From: Saccharina japonica
Lineage: Eukaryota > Sar > Phaeophyceae > Laminariales > Laminariaceae
Direction: 5' to 3'
NCBI GenBank assembly: GCA_008828725.1
Contig: MEHQ01000605.1
Location: 966,789 to 1,030,788, forward strand
Length of the DNA: 64,000 bases
The notes below the pieces were generated by a model. That model was not told the origin of the DNA, searched no databases, and was given only the letters and a program-made list of their open reading frames with translations. The stretch's first letter is position 1. Each line of letters begins with the position of its first letter. Of this stretch, positions 32,141-43,745 are shown piece by piece. The translations under genes were made by a program, and so were the position numbers.

Positions 32141-35100
32141 GCGATATATGGCATATCATCGGCCTACGACGCTGGGCGACTTCTGGAAGCATTTGGGCTG
32201 CAGCCGTCTCACATTCTGACAACGGTGCTGATAGCGGGCTTCTTTATGGTTCCGTTGACATACGGTATTTCGTGGATCCTGCTGACCCTTATCGCCCATC
32301 GCGCTAAGTGGATGATGCAGGTGGGAGATAGATACAGATTGTCATACATACATTGAAATGACGGTATTGTTCGATTGGACGCATAAACCGGTGGGTTAGA
32401 GGAGCGAACGCCGGCTGTGGATACACCTTGGTAGGCTCCTCATATGGATCTGTCGTTTATACCAGATATATGGGTCATAAACATTGTTGTGAAACGTTCG
32501 TCGCGGTGTCTATCATGGCAGTGGTAGATACCCCCCAGAAGGTTGATATTTCTGCGTAGATCCATCGACGTGTTGTATAATGACCTTGAACGGCATGCAT
32601 TTAGTGGCGTAGAGTTGCCACTCGGGTCGGCATAACATACATCCAACGAGCTGCGTTTTACGAAGCAGCGGCCCGACGTTAAGGTCCAGAAGACTGTCAC
32701 AAAGGGGATGTCGGAAATTTCAACAGCGGCAGAGCCCGTGAGACTTTCCAATGCGGAGGATTGTTGACGAAGAGGGCAAAAGAGGATGTCGGCAATTTCA
32801 ACAGCGACAGAGCCCTTGAGGCTTTCTAACGGGGATTCTTGTTGACGAAGAGGCTGTGTGACATCATTTCATTGAAGTCCCTAGGAGCGTGGAACACGCG
32901 TGCCTTCTCCTCGTTCGAGTGGAGCCATAAAGGGGGCTACCGGAAGCCACCCGCAAAGGCGTAAACGATAGCACCGACACCTCCGAACGATGACACGCAT
33001 GACCATTTCTTCCATGGTTTCTCAACCTCGAATCGTCTTCGCGCAAACTACGGTACTCTTGAAGAACCTTTTGCGACGTCCCTGACGGTCGGCACAGATA
33101 TTTATATTTCAGCTTGAGGTTTTCCAGTATATCATCTCGATGCTGTCGGGCGAAGACAAATCAGTTTGAAGGGGCTCGCACTCTCTAACCAGAAGCTAGC
33201 TTAATCAGACCCGTTGTTCGTTTGTCGGGTGCGATATTATGTCACACACCATTCGCGTCCAGCGAGTGTTGCGCGGCCCATATATATATTTACCTAAACC
33301 GTCGTACGAAGTTAAAAGCTAGATGAAGCACACCACACTGTTGACCGTCAAATTGTATATTCTCCCCCCCTGAACGCAGAAGCATATCCCGCGATATTGC
33401 AGGTCAGACGCGGGGGGTCTGTGGGTCACAGTGTTAGCATCACAGCGTTGGTGTTGTCAGAATTACCCGTGGTATCGCCACTTTGTCTCAACACAGAAGC
33501 GCGAACGACAACCCCACTTCTGGATCACCGCTTTATGACCGTTGCATGTCGACATATGTTTCGAAATACCCCGGCACGCAACGGAAAACACCCCATTTAA
33601 ATGTTCGAATCCAACAACAATTGCTCAGCAGTATTGATCGCCCTCGCTCGCAGGTTTGCGTTTAAACAGCCGGCGTGTTTTTGATACTGTTGCATTTGAC
33701 ACTAACAACCGTTAGGTGTCTGCAGTATTTTTTCTGCTGCTGTGCTTTGGTGCTGTGAACTCGCTGTTAAATACGGATAGGATGCTGGGTGCCGCGGAGC
33801 TCGCCTTCGTCTGCGGGCTGATCACGTTTCTCGTTTTCCAGCGCCGGGGCAGCATTGAGTTTGCAGCATCAAACCTGAAGGTGATATCGCACAAAGGAAT
33901 TATCGGTAGGTCAGGATCCATTTGAACGAAGGGGAAAAGGTTTCTCTGGCTGGAGCTGCTGGGGGTTTCGAACTATGTGGTCGGCGTAGGCGTACCGTTT
34001 TCGTTCAAACAAACTTGAGGAGTAAGAGGGCTGGGGTGGCAGCGAAGCATGCCGTATTCTTGTCATTTTGGCATTTTAATGTTGTACACCGCCGACCGGC
34101 GTCAGCCATCTCACTATGGACATTCCCACCTACAGTTACTCCTCAGCGGGTCAGGATTATTGTTTGATTCCTCACCTTGAGATGATCGTTGGTTTTAATT
34201 GCATCCCCACATTTCATGGCACGCTTTGTTTATCTTGGAGCGCAGGCAGCTGCTCTTTGCGTCAAGTCCACGCCGAGCATCATGTTGTGGGCCCTCTGCA
34301 TGATGGTAATTCGAGCTATGTGGTATGTCGCAACTGTCATTACCCTCATCGGCTTGGCGGTTATCTTTCTGTCCGAAACTGACATTTCCGACATATTGGA
34401 CCGCACCACCGACACCGCCGCCGAGTTATTCTCTATTTTCCTTCCATGGAAATTGAGCGCGGTTTGGCAATACACCGTGACCGGAAAAGTCATTGCCGCA
34501 GCGGTGGCGAGTTCCGTGTCATCGTGGTGCTCGTCACCAGAAAACGTGGAGCCCGTGCGGGAGTCATTCCGCCGTGTATTCCGCTACTCGCTGGGGTGAG
34601 TAAGGCCGTCAGATTGCGCACGGTCTCTTACGGGGAGGTATTGGTCTTTCGTCTTCCTGAAAAATTTGAACACATTACATGTCATGGTTGATTTGTACAC
34701 TAATGAAGGCCCGGCCCGTGAAGGCCTACGCACGTGAACAGTAAAGCCACCAAGATCAGAGACGGGTGGAATACATGCGTTGGCACGACTGCCGAAATCG
34801 AGTTCATTGGAGGATTAGGTGGCATGCATGCGCTAGTTTTGAGAATATTAGCTCTGTTGTGGGCAGAAAGACAGAACGCGTACGCTGGAAATGATTTTCT
34901 TGTATATCACGTTTGCCAACACGATCCAGTCTCCCTTGTTCCGTAGCCCAGCATTCGTACCAGCTAGCTTCCTTTTACGGTAGGGGCTGTCACACTGGCA
35001 TGGCGGACGCTACACTTCACGACGTTGTCTCGGCACAGGTGCCCGGCGGTGACCTAGGCGATAACGCTCCATGCCCCCACCTCCCCGTCCCCGTCCCCCC

Positions 35101-38100
35101 TTCACGGTTGCTCATGTACGACCCAGGTCGTTGTGCAAGGCTGCCATGACCGAAAGCATAATCGCAGTGATTGTCAGTGTCATCGGTGTCAAGTTTATCC
35201 AAGTTGGAGCACCCATACTTCCAGTGGTTTGCGTGTGGCTCGCCGCCAGATATGCAGCGCAGTACACCGTCCTCTTCGTCGGGATGTACCAGTTGGACTA
35301 CTCAGAAGGCACGTGGCAATGGTGGTACCTTGTCGTCACGCCCTCAGGGAAATAGGCTGCTTGAGTCTATATTGGGGTTTCGCCCGTTCTAAGATACGTA
35401 TTGCTCAAAATGGATACCAGGCTTTTCATTTTTCATGAGCTCTGGACGTAGCCCCCGACAATCTCCTTCGGCAAACTTTGTACACGGGCGAAATCCGGTA
35501 GACAACACCATGGCCTTGGTATCTAACGAGCAACCGTCGAATATTCCGAAGATCGTTGGCTGAAGAGCTCCATCGGTGAGCGATGTCTTGGCTGAAACTC
35601 GCAACCCCGGCAGTGGCACAGCTCAGTCTTGTGCTTTTCATAAGATGTCTCGTTCGCATTGGGCTTGGGTTACGTTGTCTATCACATTCAGTTATTTGTC
35701 GAGGTGTAGAGGCACTAGTTCGACGAGCCGGGGATAAACCCCAGCCTCTACTGCGAAACGCGTGGACCCCCTTTTCATCTCCCCGTGAACGCCATTACTT
35801 TTTGTCTATGATGACAAGGAATCTGATCCGTGCATTTTGTCATCGTCGCGGTGGAGACGTTTGCAGTCATTTTACTTGGTTGTCCCGACAGAAACCTCGT
35901 GCCGCCACCTATATTCCAATCTCTCATTATGCGGCGACTGCTGTATGCGTCGTTTTTCGTTGGTCTCAAATTTCGAACGTACGCATTCTAGATAAACTGC
36001 ATAGTGCTGTTTGACGTCGCAAATAGTGATTAGTGAACTGCAAGAGTACTCCATACAATTGGTCGATCTACCAAAGACGTGCATGTTAACTACTGCAAGT
36101 CACAACAAATAAAATGTGTTTAATGATTGAACGGAATTATGATCGCGTGACATTGTTTAACAAGGTCGTACTTTTAAATACCCGGAGAGGTACGTATATG
36201 GTTCCCGAGTGTAAAGGAGGGGTTCGACATCGATATCAAGTATTGAGTGAACAAAGATTAGTCCGAGCAAAACCCTTTTTTGTTCCAGCCGTTTATTATA
36301 TCGGGCACCCGCCGATGTTGATGATGCATTCAAACCGCCATCCCCTCGACAGTAGTTGCTTGTCCAGTCGCCAGAACTGCACTGAAACTACAAAGTGGAC
36401 ACTTGTTGACTTAGGGCGGGCTCTGGCGTGTTGGATGCTACACAGCCGATTTCCAATGTGTTCGCAAACCTCAGCACCGGTCAGCGACAGTGCGAAAACA
36501 GTTCATGACCCCAAGCTGACCGATCCCAGTAGTCAGCACATCATGGGACACCCCGATTCTCGATAGGGTTAAAACGGAACCGTGATTAATTTCGTCCGCC
36601 GTGATGTCACAAAACACTCAGGGAGCCACCCAAATATGAGGAAAAATAGGCCTGAAGACTGATGCGTTTGGTGTAACGTCGGGAAGCGTTACTAATGTCT
36701 CTACGATAGCCATCGGCCTGGTGTGGACGACGCCTCAACTGTTAAGGGGGCCAGTGCGACGCCCAATGCGACGGTTATTTATTGTGGGAATTGGCGTTAG
36801 GGGGACGGATTTCTTGCAATGTGCGGGCACTGCTTGTAGGCGTGGCCAGCCCCCCCTTGGCGTTGTTGGACTCCCCCGTACCCGTGCGTTTCTCACGGAC
36901 CACTGTGGATGGGCCTTTCCCTTTCGCTTGACCCTGCGGCAGGTGCGGGCCATGCCTTGGCAATATTGCGCACGAATGGCGTGACCATCCTCATCAACAA
37001 CACATTGGTCGTCGTTGGCTGCTTCATTCCAATCGCGATAGTCGCCTTTGTTCTCGGTGGGCTGCTATTCCTCTTCTCCTATTCATCGACGTGGCCCAAT
37101 CTGTTGGTAACAGTGTTTCTACGTGTTCTGGTAGCCGCTGTCGTCGTCACGTTTGAGGTGGCGATGAACGCTTTCATGGCGGTGTTTGTCTACTTCATGC
37201 AGGTAAGTCATTGTTGGTGTCTTAGTATTGTGCTCGAGACAGCCGTGAGCGTCTCAGGTCCCCAATTCGTACACCTCCGCCACTATGAGCGGAGGTGCTT
37301 GGTACAATTGAAACCGTACAGCACGGGCGTTTGGAGTGCAGACTGTTGATAGGGGCGGCAGCAGTACATGCCGCACTGTGATTAACAAGGGGCCAGGACC
37401 CCCCCCCCCCCCTTCTTCATGAGGATGTAACTATATCCTTGTGGGAGCAGTGTGCGTAATACTAAAAAAATCGGGGGCATCGAAGAGTGTATCACACCTT
37501 TAGTCGTGTCGAATTGAGGGATTTTTTATAACTCATAAGTCATACAGCAAACCCCACCAGGTGTCCACAGTTGTGCATATCGGCACGCGTCTGTGTCTTG
37601 TACTGCTCAATGTCTCCACGATGATGTTTTTAATGCCCACGTTGTGCAAGTGGGGTTCCTGGCCCCCCGTCTCGCGTGTGCGCTGTTGCTGAAGCTGGGA
37701 CATGTGCCGAACACGTGTCTCGTCTTCGTCGCGTACAAGATGTGGAGGGGTGGCCGTGGTCTTGATTGAACGTATAACCGTGAAACGACTTCCGAAAGTT
37801 TTTGTGCATATGTTTCGAAACCGACTATTATTATTTTGTGTTCAAGCCGATATACGACTGACGCGGATTGCGTATGACACAACCATATTCGCTCGTACAT
37901 TGCATATGAATTGGTCCAAGCGGTGGTATGCAATTCGCATCGTTGTGCGCTCACCCCTCTCGTCAGGTGTTACGTACATTTCGTGGCTGATGTTTGTAAT
38001 CTTCGCTGGCCCTTGCATGTTGTATACGATCGATGCCGCATTGTGAAGAATCGTTCTAACGTTAGCCAACTTTTGTAGTTTTTTTGCTCAAGCGCTCGGG

Positions 38101-38694
38101 ATTGTGAGCGGGGCTGTCATGCACAACATATATTCGTTGCTAAGGACGTAGCCTTGCGCATACGGCATCAAGTGGTGTAAGGGTTGGCCTACGAGGTTTA
38201 AACGCCATCGTACGAGGGTTCCGACAAATAAGTTTGCGTTTTTGTTTCATGTTGTGTATTACGAGACGATTTGTTTACCCTCCCTATGCATGCTTTTGTC
38301 CGAGCTTGTATCGTTACCTTCGTTTCTCTCACCAAAAAGGATTCCACGCTTGTGCCCCCTGAGGGTGGGCAGGTTCTAGCAAACCTCCCCTTCCACGTAT
38401 TCACATCAGGCCTTCACCTTTACCCATCAAATCGACCTGGACACCAACCCGGGTTCGGCCGCTTTTCTGATGCATGGGTTTCGCATACTCGCTTGGGTTG
38501 CCGCTCTGACAGCTGTATAGGTGCCATGTCAGCCGTAGACCACAAGGTTCTTTGTTGTGTGTTCGATGCAGGACCCCGAGGCGTTCGCGGAAGTGCACGG
38601 TTTCAGGGATCAAGACGGCGTGTACAGGGCGTGGCGCCGCATGCAGCGGGTGCACCCGGAGGTTGACGAAGACGAAGAAGGCATTGAATTCTAG
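32141..38694 (+). CDS. Polytopic membrane protein, many exons, family unknown
   Basis: Membrane protein with roughly 12-16 hydrophobic helices spread over many exons. Best exons with GT/AG borders and fitting phase: 32141-32320 (LTTVLIAGFFMVPLTYGISW), 32666-32737, 33098-33163 (IFIFQLEVFQYIISMLS), 33209-33310, microexon 33380-33402, 33497-33653, 33716-33880 (VSAVFFLLLCFGAVN), 34246-34595 (VATVITLIGLAVIFLSE), 34875-34979, 35127 onward (IIAVIVSVIGVKFIQVGAPI), 35552-35575, 36943-37202 (IPIAIVAFVLGGLLFLFSY), 37561 onward, 37967 onward, 38410-38514, and terminal 38572-38694 ending VDEDEEGIEF. Probable further exons lie at about 32400-32541, 32851, 33939, 35440-35497, 35860-35978 and 38079-38147. 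Several introns are about 45-90 bp. The 5' end is unresolved; nothing before 32141 joins convincingly. I recognise no domain. Some neighbouring exons do not join in phase, so partial decay or missed exons are possible. Confidence 0.7.
32703..32850. repeat. Tandem duplication of about 80 bp across an exon-intron junction
   Basis: The block GGATGTCGGAAATTTCAACA...GATTGTTGACGAAG (about 32706-32773) is repeated at about 32785-32850 with a few changes. The second copy carries CTTTCTAACG, a branch-point-like motif, before the acceptor GACGAAG. It appears to have lengthened an intron of about 35 bp to about 113 bp. Confidence 0.6.
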
Positions 38695-38724
38695 AGTTTC
38701 GACGTGTTTCGGCTGGAGAGTATG

Positions 38725-38980
38725 GACGCGTGCTATGACCGAGGTAGCGTTGTTTGGCTGGACCGATTCCAAAATTAAATGATCGGGCTCATGAAGCCAA
38801 GTTCGTCCAACTTTCATTCTTGTGTCGCGCTGTTTGTCGTTGTAGACGTTGGTCATGGGGGGTTTTCGTCGGGTTGCACGTAGTGTTTCCTCAACAAACT
38901 CGTGTTTTGCATGTGGTATAGATATCCGGAAGTATCCACCCACATAACACAAAATGGTACATATCTGTCGTAGCGTGCGC
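38725..38980. repeat. 250-bp MITE, diverged copy next to a gene end
   Basis: The left end GACGCGTGCTATGACCGAGG and the right end CTGTCGTAGCGTGCGCC are inverted. The interior has GGCTGGACCGATTCC and ATGATCGGGCTCATGAAGCC as in the 50951 copy. It starts 30 bp after the stop codon of the membrane-protein gene and may supply its 3' untranslated region. Confidence 0.65.
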
Positions 38981-39785
38981 CGTGATCTGCTGAAGACGGC
39001 TAAGACAAACGGGATGGGAGGAGGGGTTCTGTTGTCTACACGCCCACGGTAGTGTCATCTGCTTGCCCATGCATTACAAGGTAGAACCAATATATACATA
39101 CTTTCGGCAGCTTGGGAATACATTGAGGGAACGGTAGATATTACATCCTGCTGCACCGGGCAGGCTCCCGCAGGGCGCTCAGCAATGAGTATTGAGGCAG
39201 CGACCTGCCCGGAACGTAACAAAATGTGCTTCTCGCGATGAGTTTGAACCCAATTTGCACCAGCGGCAGTATCGGGATACCAATAATATAATGGCGGGAT
39301 CCGTTCGAAACTATTTGTTTATAAGGATTTCCCTCCCTGAAACTTGAAACACATATTGTATGTGTGCCTGTTTGCACTCAGAAGCTCCGGACACACAGCA
39401 TATCCCCCGCAACCGATGCCCGACCAACCCCCCTCGATGCCACTACCAGTATGTTGGCCATCGATCCTCAAGTTACCGAACGTCGAGAGGTATTAGCTCG
39501 TGTGGCACCGCCTGTGTGATGTTGTGATACTCCCCTCTTACTCCGTCGAGGACACCATAACGGCTGGCTGTGTTTCACCCATGAATCGGTTTCAAGTATA
39601 CTCTAGCGGTACGGCCACGGACCCGCCTAATGTGATAGCCCTGCATTTCCAATAGTAGTATGTAATACCTGGGAACACTGCAGTAGTCGTATGGTGTGAT
39701 GTACAACTCTGACAGGAAATGTAAGAACCATCGTACGGGCCGGTATCGACCAGGCTTTCGCCCCCGAATTGTTGGAGTAGTAGAT
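38981..39785. other. Intergenic, no gene
   Basis: Unique sequence leading into the satellite. Short frames only; nothing recognised. Confidence 0.4.
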
Positions 39786-42700
39786 ATATGGAAGGATTTA
39801 TGATCCGGCTATGGCACACTATCGTCCTCGGGTGTGGCGGGACCTCGCTGTTGTCCCGAGGCGGAACTCCAGCCTCGCGCTGGCTTCATAAGCGCCAGCC
39901 AATCAGAAACCAGACGATGGGGCTGGGTTTTCCACACTTTGTGAGGCAGTATCGACACTGCCGAACTCCGTTTTCGTCCCTGTATTCTTGGAGTTGTAGA
40001 ATGTATGGAAGGATTTATGATCCGAGGATGAGACACTATCATCCCCGGGTGCGGCGGGACGTAGCCGGTTTCTCCAGGAGCAACTCCAGCGACGCGCTGG
40101 CTCTGTAAGCACCAACCCATCAGCAATCAGCCGATGGAGGTGGGGTTTCCACACCATGCGAGGCAGAATCGACCCGGGGGAACTATTTTTTCCTGCCCAT
40201 AGTGTTGAAGTTGTAGACGTATGAAGGAATTTATGATCCGGGAATGGGACACTATCATCCCCGGGAGCAACGGGACCTCGCCGTGGTCCCGAGGGGCAAC
40301 TTTCGCCGTGCGCTTGCTCTATGAGCTCGAGCCCAATCAGGAATCAGCATTTGGGGGTGGGGTTTCCACACCCTGCGAGACGATTTCGACCAAGGGGAAC
40401 TCTGTGTTCGTCCCCGGATCGATGGAGTCTTAGATGTATGGAAGGATGTCTGATCCGGGGATGGGACACTACCATTCCCGGGTGCAGTGGGACCTAGCTG
40501 TTGTCCCGAGGGGCAACTCCAGCCAAGCGCTCGCTCCGTAACAGGGTTCGAAATAGTGTTCCAGCAACATGTGCGCGTAGTGCACATCGGGCATATTTGA
40601 ATGTGCGCGTAGCGCACACCGAGCCGGAGGCGAGGTGCGCTCCCCGCAGGGGCCCCCGGAGGGCCCCCGGAGTGCCGCCGGAGGCGAAAAGTTTGGACGT
40701 ATGTGCGTAAATGCACTCAAAATGTGCGTCTAATTCGCTCGTCTTGCAAATAACACACAGACAAGCATAGCTAGACAGAACCTGCTCCACATAACTGAAA
40801 TGGATGTCAGCGCGCAGGTCAACTCTGAGGAATCATCAACATGTGGTAATCAATTTATTCGCCCCCTTATCACCGCAATTTTCAGCTAGCACCCTGCAAA
40901 CTCGCCTTCGCCATCTCACATGCTATACAACAGGTGCTATACAACTGCTTACAACGCTATCATCCCACCCATAACGAAATATAGTTATCGTTCGTTCCAG
41001 TGTTTATTACTTGCGCCTTGCAAGGGCATCGTAAAAAAAACGGCCGCGTCACGAAGGATGTCGAGCTGCTTTGTCAGGTCAACGCCTTGTTTCCTCTACG
41101 TATAAATATATATATATCGTAGATTCGTATATAGATAACAGGTTGAAACCACAAACGCGTGTTCCTCTGTATTTGCGACCCTTTCACGCCTTGTTTCATC
41201 CACGGACATACAAAACCGTCATAAATTTGAACTCAGTCCCCTCAAAATAGAAAGCCACAAACAAATTCGGCAGGCAATTGTCGAATAAATCACAAGAATA
41301 AGGCCAAAATCAAATTTAGCCTGCGGCGAAAACAGACCCAATTTGTTTTCGCCTGCGGCGAAAATAGGCCCCAACGTGTTTTTTCGCCTACGGCGAAATA
41401 GACCCGCACAAATGTTTAGCCTGCGGCCAAAACGTGTACGGGGGCCTAAAAACGATGTGCGGAAAGTTTGTGGTGCGCAAAAGCTGGCATTTCAGAAATT
41501 TGATGCAATTGCGCACGTTTCACCAACTGATTCGAACCCTGCTCCATAAGGCCCAGCCAATCAGCATTCAGTCGATCGGGGTGTGGTTTCCACACCTTGC
41601 GAGGCGGTATCGACCCGGGGGAAATCCGTTTTCGTCTCCGTATTGTTGGAGTTGTAGATGTATGGGAGGATTTCTGAACCGGGGATGGAAAATAATCACC
41701 CCCGGGTGCGGCGGGACCTCGCCGTTGTCCCGAGGGACAACCCTCGCCGCGCGCTGGCTCCATGATCTCCAGCCCACTCAGCAATCAGCCTATAGGGGCG
41801 GGGTTTCCACACCTTGCGAGGCGGTATCAACCCAGCAGACCTCTGTGTTTGTCCCCGGTTGTAGATGTAGGGAAGAATGTCTGATCCGAGGATGGGAAAC
41901 AATCATGCCCGGGTGCGGCGGGACCTCCTTGTTGTCCCGAGGGGCAACTCCAGCTACGCGCTGGCTCCACAAGCCTCAGGCCAACAGCAATAAGCCAATA
42001 GGGGTGGGGTTTCCACACCTTGCGAGGCCGTCTCGACCCGGGGGAACTCCGTTTTCGTTCCCGGGTTGTTGTTGTTGTAGATGTTTGTTGAGAGTTTTGA
42101 ACCGGGGATGAGTAACTTTTATCCCCGGGTGCGGCGGGACCTCGCCGTTGTCCCGAATGGAAATTCTCGCCGCGCGCTGGCTCCATGAGCTCCAGCCCAA
42201 TCAGCAATTAGCCTATGCGGGTGGCGTTTCCACACCTTGCGAGGCGGTATCGTCCCAGGGCAACTCTGCTTTCGTCCCCGGATTGCTCTAGTTGTAGATG
42301 TATGGAAGGATTCTGATCCGGGGATGGGACACTATCATCCCCGGGTGCGGCGGGACCTTGCTGTCGTCCCGAGGGGCGATTCCAGCTACCTGCTGGCTCC
42401 ATCAGCCCCAGCCAATCAGCAATCATCCGATCCGGGTGGAGTTTCCACACCTTGCGAGGCGGTAACGACCCGCGGGAACTCCGTTTTCGTCCCCGGATTG
42501 TTGGAGTTGTAGATGTATAGACGTATTTCTGATCCGGGGATGGGATACTATCATCCCTGGGTTCGGAGGGACCTCGCCGTTGTCCCTAGGGGAAATTCTC
42601 GCCGCGCGCTGGCTCCATGACCTCCAGGCCAATCATTTTCAGCCGATGGGGGTGGAGGTTCTACACCTTGCGAGGCGGTATATACTCGGGGGAACTCTGT

Positions 42701-43140
42701 TTTCGTCCCCGGACTGTTGGAGTTGTAAATGTATGGAAGTGTTTATGACCCGAGGATGGAACACTATCATCCCCGGATGCGGCGGGACTTCGCCGTTGTC
42801 CCGACGAGCAATTCCAGCCACGCGCTGGCCCTATAGCCCCAGTCCAGTCAGCGGTCAGTTACAGGGGAAGGATTTCCACAACTTGTTCGGCGGTGTCGAA
42901 CTGAGGGATATCTGTTTTCGTCCCCGTGTTGTTGGAGATGCATATGCATGGAAGGATTAATGATGAGGGGATCGGACCCTATCGTCTTAATATTTATCTG
43001 GCGCCATGAGCCTCAGCCAATCAGTTGTCAGCCCATGTCGGTGGGGTTTTCACACCGTTCGGGGCGGTGTCCACCCGGGGGTTCGCCTTTTTCGTCCGTG
43101 GTTGGTCGGAGTTGTAATGATAAGGAGGGGTTCACGAGCT
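39786..43140. repeat. Satellite array, unit about 215 bp
   Basis: About twelve head-to-tail units, each with TATGGAAGGATTTATGATCC, a CATCCCCGGGTGCGGCGGGA block, GTTGTCCCGAGGGGCAACTC, CCAATCAGC, GGTTTCCACACCTTGCGAGG, and TTTTCGTCCCCGG. Unit starts lie near 39786, 40003, 40219, 40437, 41658, 41867, 42079, 42299, 42515, 42730, 42946 and 43117. Units diverge by an estimated 10-25%, with the last ones most decayed. The many ORFs on both strands are by-products. The array is split by an insertion at 40542-41541. Confidence 0.92.
40542..41541. mobile_element. hAT-type non-autonomous element, 1000 bp, inside the satellite
   Basis: Perfect 11-bp terminal inverted repeats, CAGGGTTCGAA and TTCGAACCCTG. 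The 8-bp flanks CTCCGTAA (40534-40541) and CTCCATAA (41542-41549) differ at one base. The interior has a GC-rich patch with GGGCCCCCGGAGGGCCCCCG (about 40650) and a minisatellite of CGCCTGCGGCGAAAA units (41318-41430). No transposase. Confidence 0.8.
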
Positions 43141-43325
43141 GGGGAGGGTACCCTATCTTACCTGGGGTGTTGTGGAACCTTGATGGTTCTATTTAGCACC
43201 AATATTATAGAAAAATCAAGCGTCCTCTGGCACGGATTTGGTCAGCCAATCAGCTGACGACTTTGTAATTCAAAATTGTTGGTCAGCAGCTAGGCTGGCT
43301 GCATTGCTGTCAGGACTTTTTCGGG

Positions 43326-43745
43326 ATTGTGACACGACCACGACTGTCGGCAGCGCTCAGCAAGCGACGGCCAGGAGTTGGCGCGGCGTGAGACCCAGTG
43401 TCCCGCTGATTGTGTGTCACACTCTCTACCGACACTGCTAGGCGGGACTGAAACGCTCTGGATCGGGAGAAACGCGAGACCATGACGACAGCAGTACTCT
43501 CAGTGTAGCGTGATGTAGCAATCTGGACGGCAATATAAGGACCATTCGTGGATAAATTTATAGTCCAAACGGGCCTTACATTGCCGACCGTAGTCACTGT
43601 CCTTCGGATTGGGGCAGCGCTTAGCGCGGGACGGCCAGGACTCGGCGGGGCAAGACACCCTGCGTTCTGCTGGTTGTGGCACCCAGCCTCCGTACCTATG
43701 GGGAAAGGTGGGGCTGAAGCGCTCTGGATCGCGAGATCGTGATTC
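43326..43745. repeat. Two diverged tandem copies of about 150 bp
   Basis: 43326-43490 and 43590-43745 share GGCAGCGCT, GCGACGGCCAGGA or GGGACGGCCAGGA, GGCGGGACTGAAACGCTCTGG, and GATCG...GAGA blocks in order. No ORF support. Confidence 0.55.

Noticed and set aside
35583-36014. 143-codon plus-strand ORF
   Set aside because: Competes with a different frame (FAVILLGC, then SLIMRRLLYASFFVGLKF) that reads as a membrane exon of the large gene; the long ORF is probably a by-product.
36114-36566. 150-codon plus-strand ORF
   Set aside because: Inside the membrane-protein gene, no hydrophobic helix, poor composition; most likely intron sequence, though an exon at its end cannot be excluded.
39786-43140. 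Many 60-225 codon ORFs, including 41434-42111
   Set aside because: Read-through of a non-coding satellite whose unit length happens to keep frames open; no protein features.
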